Counted from the first letter of the stretch, positions 29,301-39,582 are shown. The stretch: DNA of 64,000 bases from Onchidella celtica (GCA_963931925.1 OZ007571.1:16734506-16798505), one strand, 5' to 3'. Notes: generated by a model not told the origin, from the letters alone. Numbers and translations are program-made.

Positions 29301-31931
29301 TATTTTCCCCAAGTCCAGTATTTCCTGTCCATGTGCGCTTCATACTTTATACATTTATGGCAGTGAGAACATAACTGAACCATACTTTTTTTGATGGCCA
29401 CACATCAATTAATCTTCCACTGCCACGGGCAGTTAAATTTTCTTACACTTGTTCAAAATGACATAGAAATTACTAAGTGTATTGATAATTAATTCAGCAT
29501 GAACATCCAAGCCAGAATCTTGAAGAACTTGTAAGAAACAAGTTTCATTGCCACCGAACAACATGCTTTCAAGCAGATGGAGGATCTTCAAGTTTAATGG
29601 TTGTCCCTTTCCAAAAAAAAGAATTTATACATTTATGGCAGTGAGAACATAACTGAACCATACTTTTTTTGATGGCCACACATCAATTAATCTTCCACTG
29701 CCACGGGCAGTTAAATTTTCTTACACTTGTTCAAAATGACATAGAAATTACTAAGTGTATTGATAATTAATTCAGCATGAACATCCAAGCCAGAATCTTG
29801 AAGAACTTGTAAGAAACAAGTTTCATTGCCACCGAACAACATGCTTTCAAGCAGATGGAGGATCTTCAAGTTTAATGGTTGTCCCTTTCCAAAAAAAAGA
29901 ATTTTATAATGAAGGCCACACCACCCCCCCCCCCCCCCCCCCACTACTTTGGTGTTGGTGTCATCACTAGCACATCATCATTAAGTGTGGCATTCAATTC
30001 CACAGCCTACAATTGTACAAAACACAAACTACAAAGCCAACGATGTGATGGAGAGCTGTAGTGTAGGTCAATTTATAAAGAAAAGTCAGAAGATATGACA
30101 ATTATGGGACAAAAGCAACTGTTGTACTGAAACATTTACTGACTTAATTGTGAATAGGGAAGGTCTTCCCCCCATCCGCGCCACTTACCAAAAAATTAAC
30201 AAACATAATATGATGAAGACCTCCCCTAACCCATGCTTTCATTCTTTCTTTCTTTGTCCCATTATGACCCATACAAATACTAAACCCAACCTTTAGATTT
30301 AAGCACAAGCCCACTCAAAAGTCCCCTATTTAGTGTGTTTTCTTGACTGGCATGGACGGGCGGAGGACCTCCCATGAATAGATCATCATCTTTTATCATG
30401 AAATACAAGGTCTTAGATGTAGAAGGCTATCTCTTTTACCACCCCAAACAGTTTTGGTTGGCTGAGCTAGAAATAGAATGTTGACCTACAATATTGAAAT
30501 TACTTCTTCTTCTTCTTCTTCTTTTATAGTTGGTTCGTCTATAAGACGATTCCCCAACTGCACTATAGTATATGCGACTCAACGTCGCTCCTCTGAGGCT
30601 AAAAACAGGGTAAAATCTTACATAGATGTTAAGACCATTTAAAAATATATTAGTTGTATAAAGTCTTTTGTTATATATAACTCTGGTATAAATATCTCTT
30701 GGTTTCCAGATTGTGCACAGAAATACAACCCGCACTTTAGTTACAATGGTAGCTGCAACGGATAATAATGTTCTTAAATTCATTGTCGAAAGTCGTTGCA
30801 GACGATAGTGTTTGGACTTCTGCCGGGAGGTTGTTCCACATCCTGATGACATTAGGGTAAAAAGAATAAAGATGGCTGTTAACCCGTGAGCTTGGGATGT
30901 TATATTTTATATTATTCCTTCTGTTGCCTCTGGTATTAATGGTGAGGTGGTTCAGTGGGATATGGATATTTCCTTCCCTGCCTTTATAAAATATTTTTAC
31001 TTTGTTTTTTGCTCTCCTCTCTTCTAATGGTGTCCACTCGAGGTCTCTCATCATTTTATTTACACTACTACTTCTAGTATAGTCATTTGTCACAAAGCGG
31101 GCAGCTCTCCTCTGGACCCTTTCCAGTTGGTCTATGTTTATTCGACAGTGGGGGTCCCAGACACTGCAGCCATACTCTAGGGAGGGCCTCACAAAGGTGT
31201 TATAGCATTTTTCTTTTACTTTCCTATCGCAGTTAGAGATGTTCCTTTTTAGAAATGCTAGTATACCGTTTGCTTTGTTACATGTGTTATTAATGTGTTG
31301 GTTCCATGTAAGTTTTCTGTCCAATGTAACTCCCAAATATTTAGCCTCATGTGTTTCGCTCAATTTTTCGTCGTGTATAAAGTAGTCTGAGGTGATGTTG
31401 TGTTTTTTATTTGAAATTCTCAGGACTTGGCATTTATTGGGCATTTACTCCATGACTGGGAAACTTAATTCAGCTGAGTGATGGATGACCGCACCATTAC
31501 AAGATGCAAAAGTGTTTAGTTGGGAAAAAGAACTGTTCACTGCAGTTACAATTGTTTAATGTTGAACGGGCAGCTCGATTCTGTTCAGAAATGGAGTATT
31601 CGAAGTGTCATCATCATACTTCATAGACCCAACTTTTCTTTCAAAGCATGGATCTATGCAGAAACCTCAACTTAAGACATTTTAGGGGCATCGAAATTGC
31701 TCTACAGCACGGTGCTGGGTGTCTGTAAATGCCGACTTAAATACAGATTGCAAAATTTCTTTGCAAAAAATACTGCGGGGGCGTCAACCTGTCAATGAGT
31801 ATTATCGATAATAGGCAATTGTCAACAATGATAACCTCGTTTTCCTTGTGATTCCGTATGCCTCTGACAAGATCCTGTAAGTTCTTATCCAGAACCCGCT
31901 CAAGAGTTCCTTTAACTTTCTTTAGCGCCAT
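1..31931 (-). CDS. AP3D1: AP-3 complex subunit delta, 25 exons, C-terminus outside the window
   Basis: This is the large delta subunit of the AP-3 adaptor, which coats vesicles going from endosomes/TGN to lysosomes and lysosome-related organelles. The exons, in gene order, are 31836-31931, 28989-29084, 26774-26854, 26239-26319, 21692-21799, 20749-20878, 20017-20156, 19493-19566, 18907-18956, 15611-15660, 11781-11829, 10933-11078, 10347-10495, 9836-9962, 9062-9165, 8478-8709, 7976-8121, 7252-7350, 6746-6812, 6113-6266, 3796-3974, 3146-3222, 2547-2712, 1765-1926 and 1-186. All junctions are GT-AG and the phases sum correctly to about 983 residues. Residues 1-620 follow the vertebrate delta trunk almost without gaps (for example KNLQDLVRGIRNHKE, CLDDRDESIRLRALDLLYGM, GELNPVA). 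Residues 620-920 are the charged hinge, and the ear begins near 940. The start ATG at 31931 matches the family N-terminus MALK. The first 984 codons show no break. Confidence 0.97.
347..1157. mobile_element. Tigger/pogo-like non-autonomous element, 811 bp (AP3D1 intron 24)
   Basis: The ends are imperfect terminal inverted repeats, CAGCAGACAACGGTTAAAC on the left and, inverted, CAGTGGAGAATCGTTAAAC on the right. Each is flanked by TA, as expected for Tc1/mariner-type insertion. Several cggttta-like motifs recur inside near both ends. No transposase frame is visible. Subfamily assignment to Tigger/pogo rests only on the CAG start and the TA duplication. Confidence 0.65.
1765..3974 (-). CDS. AP3D1: AP3D1 exons 21-24, lysine-rich hinge
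   Basis: Exon 21 (3796-3974), exon 22 (3146-3222), exon 23 (2547-2712) and exon 24 (1765-1926) encode residues 727-921. They alternate strongly basic runs (KKGKKEKGKKKKKKGKGKHK; KKKHKKEKGKKEKEKDKKGK) with acidic runs (ESDEDDVP, SDNEDD, AADVEEAESE). The conserved block AYKALDINLDE in exon 22 matches the vertebrate YRALDIDLD segment and anchors the alignment. The rest of the hinge is low complexity and aligns only by composition. Confidence 0.9.
4036..4505 (+). mobile_element. tRNA-derived SINE with 14-bp target duplication (AP3D1 intron 20)
   Basis: The head at about 4039-4108 looks like a tRNA promoter: A-box-like TGGTCTAGAGGCAAGG and B-box-like GGGTTCTAAACC. The body contains a 67-bp internal tandem duplication (from about 4121), then a GC-rich conserved-looking core (about 4255-4370), a C-rich tract and an A-rich end. 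CACTTCAAAATTAG occurs perfectly on both sides (4022-4035 and 4506-4519) and is read as the target-site duplication. The insertion is antisense to the host gene. Confidence 0.85.
4782..5552 (+). mobile_element. piggyBac-like MITE, 771 bp, copy 1 (AP3D1 intron 20)
   Basis: The element is bounded by TTAA at 4778-4781 and 5553-5556. Both ends begin CCC (CCCTCATCCTGCGCG on the left, CCCATACCCTGCGCG inverted on the right), the hallmark of piggyBac-type insertion. No transposase is present. A short frame of 63 codons at 4935-5126 is shared with copy 2, but no family is recognised. Copy 2 at 39583-40353 has exactly the same length in the opposite orientation. Confidence 0.82.
8478..9165 (-). CDS. AP3D1: AP3D1 exons 15-16 (end of the alpha-solenoid trunk)
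   Basis: Exon 15 (9062-9165) encodes residues 460-494, including EVLYAAAWICGEFSE. Exon 16 (8478-8709) encodes residues 494-571, including LEAMLRPKITSLPGHIQ and LEVQER. These are among the most conserved trunk segments of delta adaptins. The split Glu codon (GA|A) joins the two exons in frame. The intron between them is only 352 bp. Confidence 0.95.
11830..15610. other. AP3D1: AP3D1 intron 10, no coding content seen
   Basis: This 3.8-kb intron lies between exons 11 and 10. I see a short GA microsatellite near 13350-13364, an A-run near 13626-13641 and a short AT repeat near 13679-13693. No TIR element, LINE or exon-like frame was recognised. Confidence 0.6.
16357..16562. repeat. 103-bp tandem duplication (AP3D1 intron 9-10 region)
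   Basis: A block starting ttgaacaatacaaagggt is followed immediately by a second copy, with a period of 103 bp and no difference that I can see by eye. It lies in the intron between exon 10 and exon 9 of AP3D1, with no coding content. Confidence 0.9.
17030..17503 (+). mobile_element. LINE 3'-end fragment (5'-truncated)
   Basis: A plus-strand frame near 17050-17130 reads WNSLPKSLREASTESKFKTG followed by LKTHLF, the usual C-terminus of CR1/Rex-type LINE reverse-transcriptase proteins. It is followed by a 3' UTR ending in a gtaaagcgcctagagc...gcgctatataaatg block and an ATT-rich tail. A GA microsatellite has expanded inside the 3' UTR. The element is antisense to AP3D1. Confidence 0.75.
17271..17391. 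repeat. (GA)n microsatellite, about 120 bp
   Basis: About 90 bp of pure GA is followed by about 30 bp of interrupted GA/GAAA. It yields repetitive Arg-Glu or Ser-Leu frames on the two strands, which are not genes. Confidence 0.97.
24290..24528. mobile_element. Small TIR element (MITE), about 239 bp (AP3D1 intron 4)
   Basis: Perfect 12-bp terminal inverted repeats, CATAGGTGCCAC and GTGGCACCTATG, bound the element. tttatt lies directly outside both ends. With slightly shorter TIRs the duplication could be read as 8 bp with one mismatch (ttttattc/gtttattc), which would fit a hAT-like origin. The interior is non-coding and includes a short G/C run and several gcggaaaa motifs. Confidence 0.65.
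25545..25563. repeat. Short (TG)n microsatellite
   Basis: About nine TG units lie in AP3D1 intron 4. No other feature is associated with them. Confidence 0.9.
26955..27690. mobile_element. piggyBac-like MITE of a second family, 736 bp (AP3D1 intron 2)
   Basis: The element is bounded by TTAA at 26951-26954 and 27691-27694. The ends are CCCTTTTATGTTT and, inverted, CCCTTTCGTGTTT. The interior is richer in GC than its surroundings and has no transposase. A 63-codon frame inside is not recognised as any protein. Confidence 0.75.
28109..28913. mobile_element. Tigger/pogo-like non-autonomous element, 805 bp (AP3D1 intron 2)
   Basis: TA flanks both ends. The inverted repeats start CAGTCCAATCTACTTATCTC on the left and CAGTGCAATCCTAATATCTC (inverted) on the right, and both continue into a TCGACAT motif. 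The actcgac motif recurs inside. No transposase frame is present. The right end lies about 75 bp from the exon 2 donor. Confidence 0.75.
29346..29901. repeat. 278-bp tandem duplication (AP3D1 intron 1)
   Basis: Two head-to-tail copies start at 29346 and 29624 and look identical by eye apart from the extreme end. On the minus strand each copy contains the same open stretch reading LNLKILHLLESMLFGGNETC and then FLQVLQDSGLDVHAELIINT. This looks protein-like but I do not recognise it. A C-run follows the second copy. Confidence 0.9.
30502..31447 (-). mobile_element. CR1/Jockey-like LINE 3' fragment, 5'-truncated (AP3D1 intron 1)
   Basis: The minus-strand frame 30737-31444 encodes the end of a LINE reverse transcriptase: KCQVLRIS, YLGVTLDRKLTWNQHI, RPSLEYGCSVWDPH, QLERVQRRAARFV and, near the end, MWNNLPAEV. 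The catalytic RT motifs upstream are missing, so this is a 5' truncation. The 3' end runs into a short (AAG)n tail near 30503-30524. It has the same orientation as AP3D1. Confidence 0.85.
31836..31931 (-). CDS. AP3D1: AP3D1 exon 1 (start codon, residues 1-32)
   Basis: The exon begins at the initiator ATG and encodes MALKKVKGTLERVLDKNLQD followed by LVRGIRNHKENE, closely matching the known delta N-terminus. It ends in phase 0 at a GTTATC donor. The 5' UTR beyond 31931 has no visible boundary. Intron 1, of about 2.75 kb, follows. Confidence 0.95.
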
Positions 31932-34405
31932 TTGTGGAATCCGTGATCAGCTGTGCATCACCAGATTCTGCAGTCGCACTTAGTCAGTTGATTGATATTT
32001 TGATATTGCCTGCCTTCCAAGCCGACAAAATGTCTTCCGCTTCTTCTGATCATGTGATCTGACGCGTAGACATCGTGAGGGGAGATAAGGGAGGAAGAAT
32101 TTAATCTGAAGTCTTGACCAATTCCTTCCCCTCTTTGTCGATGAAATTTGTAAATTGACCTTGGTTGTAATACAATTGTCAACATGATATATAAGATAGG
32201 GAATTTTTGTTTTTGATTTTACGGAGGGATTACTGCCTTTATGTATCCTGCCATGCATTTTGGATGCATTGTTTTGCAGGCCGCACCAGTATATGAAGCA
32301 AAGATAAAAAGATACATGTAGTAAATGTTGGGAAATTTGCGGATCCCTACAAGCAGAGGTACACAAACCTAACACCTTATTTTACTTTGTATATGGCAGA
32401 AATAGAAAAACAGCACTGAAGTACAGCAGAAATAGGCAACATGAAAAACGTGTGACCAAACAGTTACATAAAAAAGACCAACTGGTAGACACATGTGTAG
32501 GTAAAGATTCCATGTGAAAAAAGAAAGAGGAAAAATTCAGGCAGAACAACCTTTATTATGTATGTGGGTTATCAACATACAAAGAAAGACACAATGCAAT
32601 GATGCAATTTCTAATGGTTCTGAAGTTTATTTCTTTCAGTGTTACATAAGGTGACGTCACATTCATGCATCTCCTTCCATTCAAAGGTCATCATGTAATA
32701 TTTGCAGGTTCATGTCCACAACCAGTAGAGCAGTATTATGCAAGAAAGGCAAACAACAAAATCCCGATTCATGTCTTCCCACAGCGATATTCATAACAGC
32801 ATGATAACTGAGAACATAATATTTACATTTTATTATTGCACATAAATGATCCCATGTCTCGCCAGACATGCTGTGGAAGTCAACAACGACAAAGAGCTCA
32901 GAAGACAATATTGAGGAGGTGATTTGATCTTACTTAAAAACATTTTTCTTTGGGCACATGAATTCAATGCATACCTCAGATGTTGAACCAAGCTTATTTT
33001 CTTTTCTCTGGAAATATCATAAAAACCACAGAAAAACTGTGGGGTCACAGCACGGCTATAAGCAAAGTCAAAATTAGGCAAAAAGAAAAGGTTGTAGGTT
33101 GCCCCGCGATGTCTAAAGCACGTCCGTCCGCCAAAAAAAAGGACGGACGTGCTTTGGTGCTGCTAACGAAGCAAGAACTCGCAGCTAAGTAAACTGTTTC
33201 ACTTCGTTCCTGTTGAAGTCTTTTATTGGTCGTTTTTTTCACTTGACAAAGGCGAAAGCCGAAAATTTGTGTATTTTCTGTCTTCTCTTTAGTTTGCTTT
33301 GTATTGTTTGGGTTTTATTTCTTTTCTCTGGGTACAGCATTCAAAGCATGATGAATCACATCTACTATTTTCATCCAATAAATTTAATAAAGAACCATAT
33401 GCTTACATCATTCCATCACATTTCTATGATCATGGGTTTTCAAATGTTTGTGTCAAAATGTTCCTAAGTCTTTCTTTTCTAAAAGATAAGTGACAACTAG
33501 CTGTTACACAATTAAACTAAATCTAGTGACCTACAATTACAAGGTGGCCATAATATGCAAGATTCTGAAAAGAAAATTATTGGATTCTTTAAACATTTTC
33601 AGCTCTTCACCCTCTCATAAGATATATAATACAAATGTAACATCAAGACTTGGACAGTTTTCGAATTTTTGCAAGATGTCCATCTTTTGCCTTCTCTGCT
33701 TATGCTCTCAAGTAAACATGAATGGGCAACTGGTTAACGAAACATTCAAGATAACAATAATAGCATAGCTAGTTCATTAACTGAGAGAATATCCACCTGC
33801 TTTTCACAAGCTGTACATTTGATAAAAGTCATGGAATTGTCATAAAAGCCAGTGGATTCTAAATTATGTTAAGCCCCTTCTCTGCAATGTACAGTATTTT
33901 GACATGTCAAACGTACTGGCATAGGTCCACATTGAGTAAAATGTGAAAAATGTAAAACAACTTGAATTGAAGTTTTAGAACATTTTGTTTTGTTTTGTTG
34001 TTGTTGTGAGAAGTAAGCAAAAGCACAGTTCAATCTTGCCCACTTAACATAATAACAATGTCATATGATTTGATACACATATCTATACAAACATGAATGC
34101 ACTGAAAGCAATATTTGAAAATTCTTTTAAAAATTCTGACCCGTGCCAAATTATGAAAAATGGGTAAATTCTCTGCATCCTCTTGTTTTCACTTACACAA
34201 ATGAAATGAGAAAAGTGGTTTAAATCATAAAAAGTGTCACTTATCTCACAAAAGTCAAATAGCCTCCAAACTGTTGGCCGGGTCTCGAATATTTTATTCT
34301 TTTAGATAGGTCAGACTATGAAATGTAGACTAACAAAATCAAGAGCAGCTATCATATATACAAAACCAAAAAAAAAACAAAAAAAAACAAACAAGGAGGG
34401 CCAAT
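31932..34405. promoter_or_regulatory. AP3D1 upstream region
   Basis: This 2.5-kb stretch holds the presumed AP3D1 promoter just above 31931, but I see no TATA box or other decisive element. It also contains a perfect hairpin at 33115-33155. Short frames here do not resemble proteins. The regulatory role is inferred from position only. Confidence 0.35.
33115..33155. other. Perfect 15-bp stem hairpin with an 11-nt loop
   Basis: AAAGCACGTCCGTCC pairs perfectly with the inverted copy GGACGGACGTGCTTT across an A-rich loop. It is a GC-rich island in AT-rich DNA about 1.2 kb upstream of the AP3D1 start. It could be a remnant of an inverted-repeat element; I see no wider TIR or target duplication. 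Confidence 0.8.
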
Positions 34406-37400
34406 CTGAACAACTTCTCTTGTCAGCCTGACACTGTCAAATGTTACTGTGATGTGAGTCAACTGAACAACTTCTCTTGCCAGCCTGACACTGTCAAATG
34501 TTACTGTGATGTGAGTCAACTGAACAACTTCTCTTGTCAGCCTGACACTGTCAAATGTTACTGTGATGTGAGTCAACTGAACAACTTCTCTTGCCAGCCT
34601 GACACTGTCAAATGTTACTGTGATGTGAGTCAACTGAACAACTTCTCTTGCCAGCCTGACACTGTCAAATGTTACTGTGATGTGAGTCAACTGAACAACT
34701 TCTCTTGCCAGCCTGACACTGTCAAATGTTACTGTGATGTGAGTCAACTGAACAACTTCTCTTGCCAGCCTGACACTGTCAAATGTTACTGTGATGTGAG
34801 TCAACTGAACAACTTCTCTTGCCAGCCTGACACTGTCAAATGTTACTGTGATGTGAGTCAACTGAACAACTTCTCTTGTCAGCCTGACACTGTCAAATGT
34901 TACTGTGATGTGAGTCAACTGAACAACTTCTCTTGCCAGCCTGACACTGTCAAATGTTACTGTGATGTGAGTCAACTGAACAACTTCTCTTGCCAGCCTG
35001 ACACTGTCAAATGTTACTGTGATGTGAGTCAACTGAACAACTTCTCTTGCCAGCCTGACACTGTCAAATGTTACTGTGATGTGAGTCAACTGAACAACTT
35101 CTCTTGTCAGCCTGACACTGTCAAATGTTACTGTGATGTGAGTCAACTGAACAACTTCTCTTGTCAGCCTGACACTGTCAAATGTTACTGTGATGTGAGT
35201 CAACTGAACAACTTCTCTTGCCAGCCTGACACTGTCAAATGTTACTGTGATGTGAGTCAACTGAACAACTTCTCTTGTCAGCCTGACACTGTCAAATGTT
35301 ACTGTGATGTGAGTCAACTGAACAACTTCTCTTGCCAGCCTGACACTGTCAAATGTTACTGTGATGTGAGTCAACTGAACAACTTCTCTTGCCAGCCTGA
35401 CACTGTCAAATGTTACTGTGATGTGAGTCAACTGAACAACTTCTCTTGCCAGCCTGACACTGTCAAATGTTACTGTGATGTGAGTCAACTGAACAACTTC
35501 TCTTGTCAGCCTGACACTGTCAAATGTTACTGTGATGTGAGTCAACTGAACAACTTCTCTTGCCAGCCTGACACTGTCAAATGTTACTGTGATGTGAGTC
35601 AACTGAACAACTTCTCTTGCCAGCCTGACACTGTCAAATGTTACTGTGATGTGAGTCAACTGAACAACTTCTCTTGCCAGCCTGACACTGTCAAATGTTA
35701 CTGTGATGTGAGTCAACTGAACAACTTCTCTTGTCAGCCTGACACTGTCAAATGTTACTGTGATGTGAGTCAACTGAACAACTTCTCTTGTCAGCCTGAC
35801 ACTGTCAAATGTTACTGTGATGTGAGTCAACTGAACAACTTCTCTTGCCAGCCTGACACTGTCAAATGTTACTGTGATGTGAGTCAACTGAACAACTTCT
35901 CTTGTCAGCCTGACACTGTCAAATGTTACTGTGATGTGAGTCAACTGAACAACTTCTCTTGCCAGCCTGACACTGTCAAATGTTACTGTGATGTGAGTCA
36001 ACTGAACAACTTCTCTTGCCAGCCTGACACTGTCAAATGTTACTGTGATGTGAGTCAACTGAACAACTTCTCTTGCCAGCCTGACACTGTCAAATGTTAC
36101 TGTGATGTGAGTCAACTGAACAACTTCTCTTGCCAGCCTGACACTGTCAAATGTTACTGTGATGTGAGTCAACTGAACAACTTCTCTTGTCAGCCTGACA
36201 CTGTCAAATGTTACTGTGATGTGAGTCAACTGAACAACTTCTCTTGCCAGCCTGACACTGTCAAATGTTACTGTGATGTGAGTCAACTGAACAACTTCTC
36301 TTGTCAGCCTGACACTGTCAAATGTTACTGTGATGTGAGTCAACTGAACAACTTCTCTTGCCAGCCTGACACTGTCAAATGTTACTGTGATGTGAGTCAA
36401 CTGAACAACTTCTCTTGCCAGCCTGACACTGTCAAATGTTACTGTGATGTGAGTCAACTGAACAACTTCTCTTGCCAGCCTGACACTGTCAAATGTTACT
36501 GTGATGTGAGTCAACTGAACAACTTCTCTTGCCAGCCTGACACTGTCAAATGTTACTGTGATGTGAGTCAACTGAACAACTTCTCTTGTCAGCCTGACAC
36601 TGTCAAATGTTACTGTGATGTGAGTCAACTGAACAACTTCTCTTGCCAGCCTGACACTGTCAAATGTTACTGTGATGTGAGTCAACTGAACAACTTCTCT
36701 TGTCAGCCTGACACTGTCAAATGTTACTGTGATGTGAGTCAACTGAACAACTTCTCTTGCCAGCCTGACACTGTCAAATGTTACTGTGATGTGAGTCAAC
36801 TGAACAACTTCTCTTGCCAGCCTGACACTGTCAAATGTTACTGTGATGTGAGTCAACTGAACAACTTCTCTTGTCAGCCTGACACTGTCAAATGTTACTG
36901 TGATGTGAGTCAACTGAACAACTTCTCTTGCCAGCCTGACACTGTCAAATGTTACTGTGATGTGAGTCAACTGAACAACTTCTCTTGTCAGCCTGACACT
37001 GTCAAATGTTACTGTGATGTGAGTCAACTGAACAACTTCTCTTGCCAGCCTGACACTGTCAAATGTTACTGTGATGTGAGTCAACTGAACAACTTCTCTT
37101 GCCAGCCTGACACTGTCAAATGTTACTGTGATGTGAGTCAACTGAACAACTTCTCTTGCCAGCCTGACACTGTCAAATGTTACTGTGATGTGAGTCAACT
37201 GAACAACTTCTCTTGCCAGCCTGACACTGTCAAATGTTACTGTGATGTGAGTCAAATGAACAACTTCTCTTGTCAGCCTGACACTGTCAAATGTTACTGT
37301 GATGTGAGTCAACTGAACAACTTCTCTTGTCAGCCTGACACTGTCAAATGTTACTGTGATGTGAGTCAACTGAACAACTTCTCTTGCCAGCCTGACACTG

Positions 37401-38281
37401 TCAAATGTTACTGTGATGTGAGTCAACTGAACAACTTCTCTTGCCAGCCTGACACTGTCAAATGTTACTGTGATGTGAGTCAACTGAACAACTTCTCTTG
37501 CCAGCCTGACACTGTCAAATGTTACTGTGATGTGAGTCAACTGAACAACTTCTCTTGTCAGCCTGACACTGTCAAATGTTACTGTGATGTGAGTCAACTG
37601 AACAACTTCTCTTGCCAGCCTGACACTGTCAAATGTTACTGTGATGTGAGTCAACTGAACAACTTCTCTTGTCAGCCTGACACTGTCAAATGTTACTGTG
37701 ATGTGAGTCAACTGAACAACTTCTCTTGTCAGCCTGACACTGTCAAATGTTACTGTGATGTGAGTCAACTGAACAACCTCTCTTGTCAGCCTGACACTGT
37801 CAAATGTTACTGTGATGTGAGTCAACTGAACAACTTCTCTTGTCAGCCTGACACTGTGAAATGTTACTGTGATGTGAGTCAACTGAACAACCTCTCTTGT
37901 CAGCCTGACACTGTCAAATGTTACTGTGATGTGAGTCAACTGAACAACTTCTCTTGTCAGCCTGACACTGTCAAATGTTACTGTGATGTGAGTCAACTGA
38001 ACAACTTCTCTTGTCAGCCTGACACTGTCAAATGTTACTGTGATGTGAGTCAACTGAACAACTTCTCTTGTCAGCCTGACACTGTGAAATGTTACTGTGA
38101 TGTGAGTCAACTGAACAACCTCTCTTGTCAGCCTGACACTGTCAAATGTTACTGTGATGTGAGTCAACTGAACAACTTCTCTTGTCAGCCTGACACTGTC
38201 AAATGTTACTGTGATGTGAGTCAACTGAACAACTTCTCTTGTCAGCCTGACACTGTCAAATGTTACTGTGATGTGAGTCAA
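34406..38281. repeat. Minisatellite, 68 tandem units of 57 bp
   Basis: The unit contains ctgaacaacttctctt, the palindrome TGACACTGTCA and the AP-1 consensus TGAGTCA. The 68 units fill 3876 bp with no length variation. Most variation is one T/C site (cttgTcag or cttgCcag); rarer changes (aacctctc, gtgaaa) cluster toward the right end, and one unit reads caaatgaac. Because 57 is divisible by three and the unit lacks stops in one frame on each strand, both strands read open for about 1300 codons. Neither frame has an ATG at its start and neither resembles a protein, so I treat it as satellite DNA. Confidence 0.97.
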
Positions 38282-38288
38282 CTGAACA

Positions 38289-39578
38289 CATCAAGATGCG
38301 ACTAAATGATTTAATAAATTAATTAGGTAAGATAGTCTGCAACAGATTCCTTGCTTATCAGGTAAAAACTGTTCAAATGCTTTATCGAGCAGCAGCAGCC
38401 CAATTTGGAAAACAAAATACACAATTGAATGCAATAAAATCTAAAATGTGGGAACTGCAAAGAATATCAGCAATATTGTTCCTTTATAACCTCAGACAAT
38501 ACATGTAATAATTTGCTGCCTCAGGCTTACTGCTATGATGGGGCATTAGTAACATCATATGACTTTACAATGAATAAATGTACCAACAAAATGAAAAGCA
38601 GAAAACTGGATAAGTTAATCACTAAAAAATGATACCCTCAAAGAGAGTGATTTAAATGATAGTTACAGAATTGCCTACCTAGCAATCACACTCCTTAAGT
38701 GCATTGGAGTTGATGAAACTATCTGTCTTGAAATTTTATGCATTGAGCTTTAGCAAAACAGAATGTAACATTTGACGGTATTGCATTTTTTACACCATAC
38801 ATCTTAATGTCAGTCATTTCCTCAACATGCTAAAAATGTTCCTTTCTGTGGAACTACAGAATTAAACAAATCAATTACAGGTGAAGTCTGATTGTATGTA
38901 TCCGCTTTGACAATATTTTCACTGCAAATTATCTTCCTCAATGTAAAGATGTTCACATCATTCACAAGAAACCTGGCAACCCATATTACTGTACACTGAA
39001 TGAATCACATATCTGACGATGCACTAGGAAAAATATAAATTTACAATTGATGCATGGATCCACGAAGGAAAGAATTTTTAAAAAGTGTTGTGGCAATATC
39101 TTACTCAAATCTATGGCACAATAACTGATCCTCTCTTTATATTGATTCAGTGATATGCAGTGCGAAATGAAGCCATGAAAAAAAAAAGAAGTAAGCTGAA
39201 ATAAAAAAATCCTGGAAACCTAAGAAATCATTTCACTGCAGAAATCCTCTTGTATAAACGTTTCTCAATGACGGACTGGGATCCTGCACATTTTCTGTGC
39301 GTCCTTTTATTATTTCTCACCATGAAAGACATACAAGTATCTCAACAAGTCACAAATTAGAATAAATTGAGAATAAAGTCAATGATGAATGTTAAAGATG
39401 CAATGACACATGATACAATGGCAACATCATAAACATGTAACACAATTTATTCATAAAACATAATCCCATTTCATGAGCAGTCCATGTTTACACTTTTCAC
39501 CATATTAATACATCTACACTTTTCATTTCATTCATACCTCCTGAGCATGACACTAATTCTTTAGAGCCGCAAAAAATA
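38289..39578. other. Intergenic, nothing recognised
   Basis: AT-rich sequence between the minisatellite and the inverted piggyBac-like copy. I see no exon-like frame, RNA gene or TIR element. Confidence 0.6.
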
Positions 39579-39582
39579 TTAA

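Noticed and set aside
29711-29944. Gly-rich minus-strand start of a small gene in intron 1
   Set aside because: The Gly run is a translated C/G homopolymer. Only the part within the 278-bp duplication looks protein-like, and it has no gene context.
34406-38281. CRISPR-like regular repeat
   Set aside because: Units are directly tandem with no unique spacers, in animal DNA.
34352-38305. Two overlapping open frames of about 1300 codons on opposite strands as protein genes
   Set aside because: Both are products of a stop-free 57-bp unit. Neither starts with ATG, and their ends fall in ordinary sequence just outside the array.
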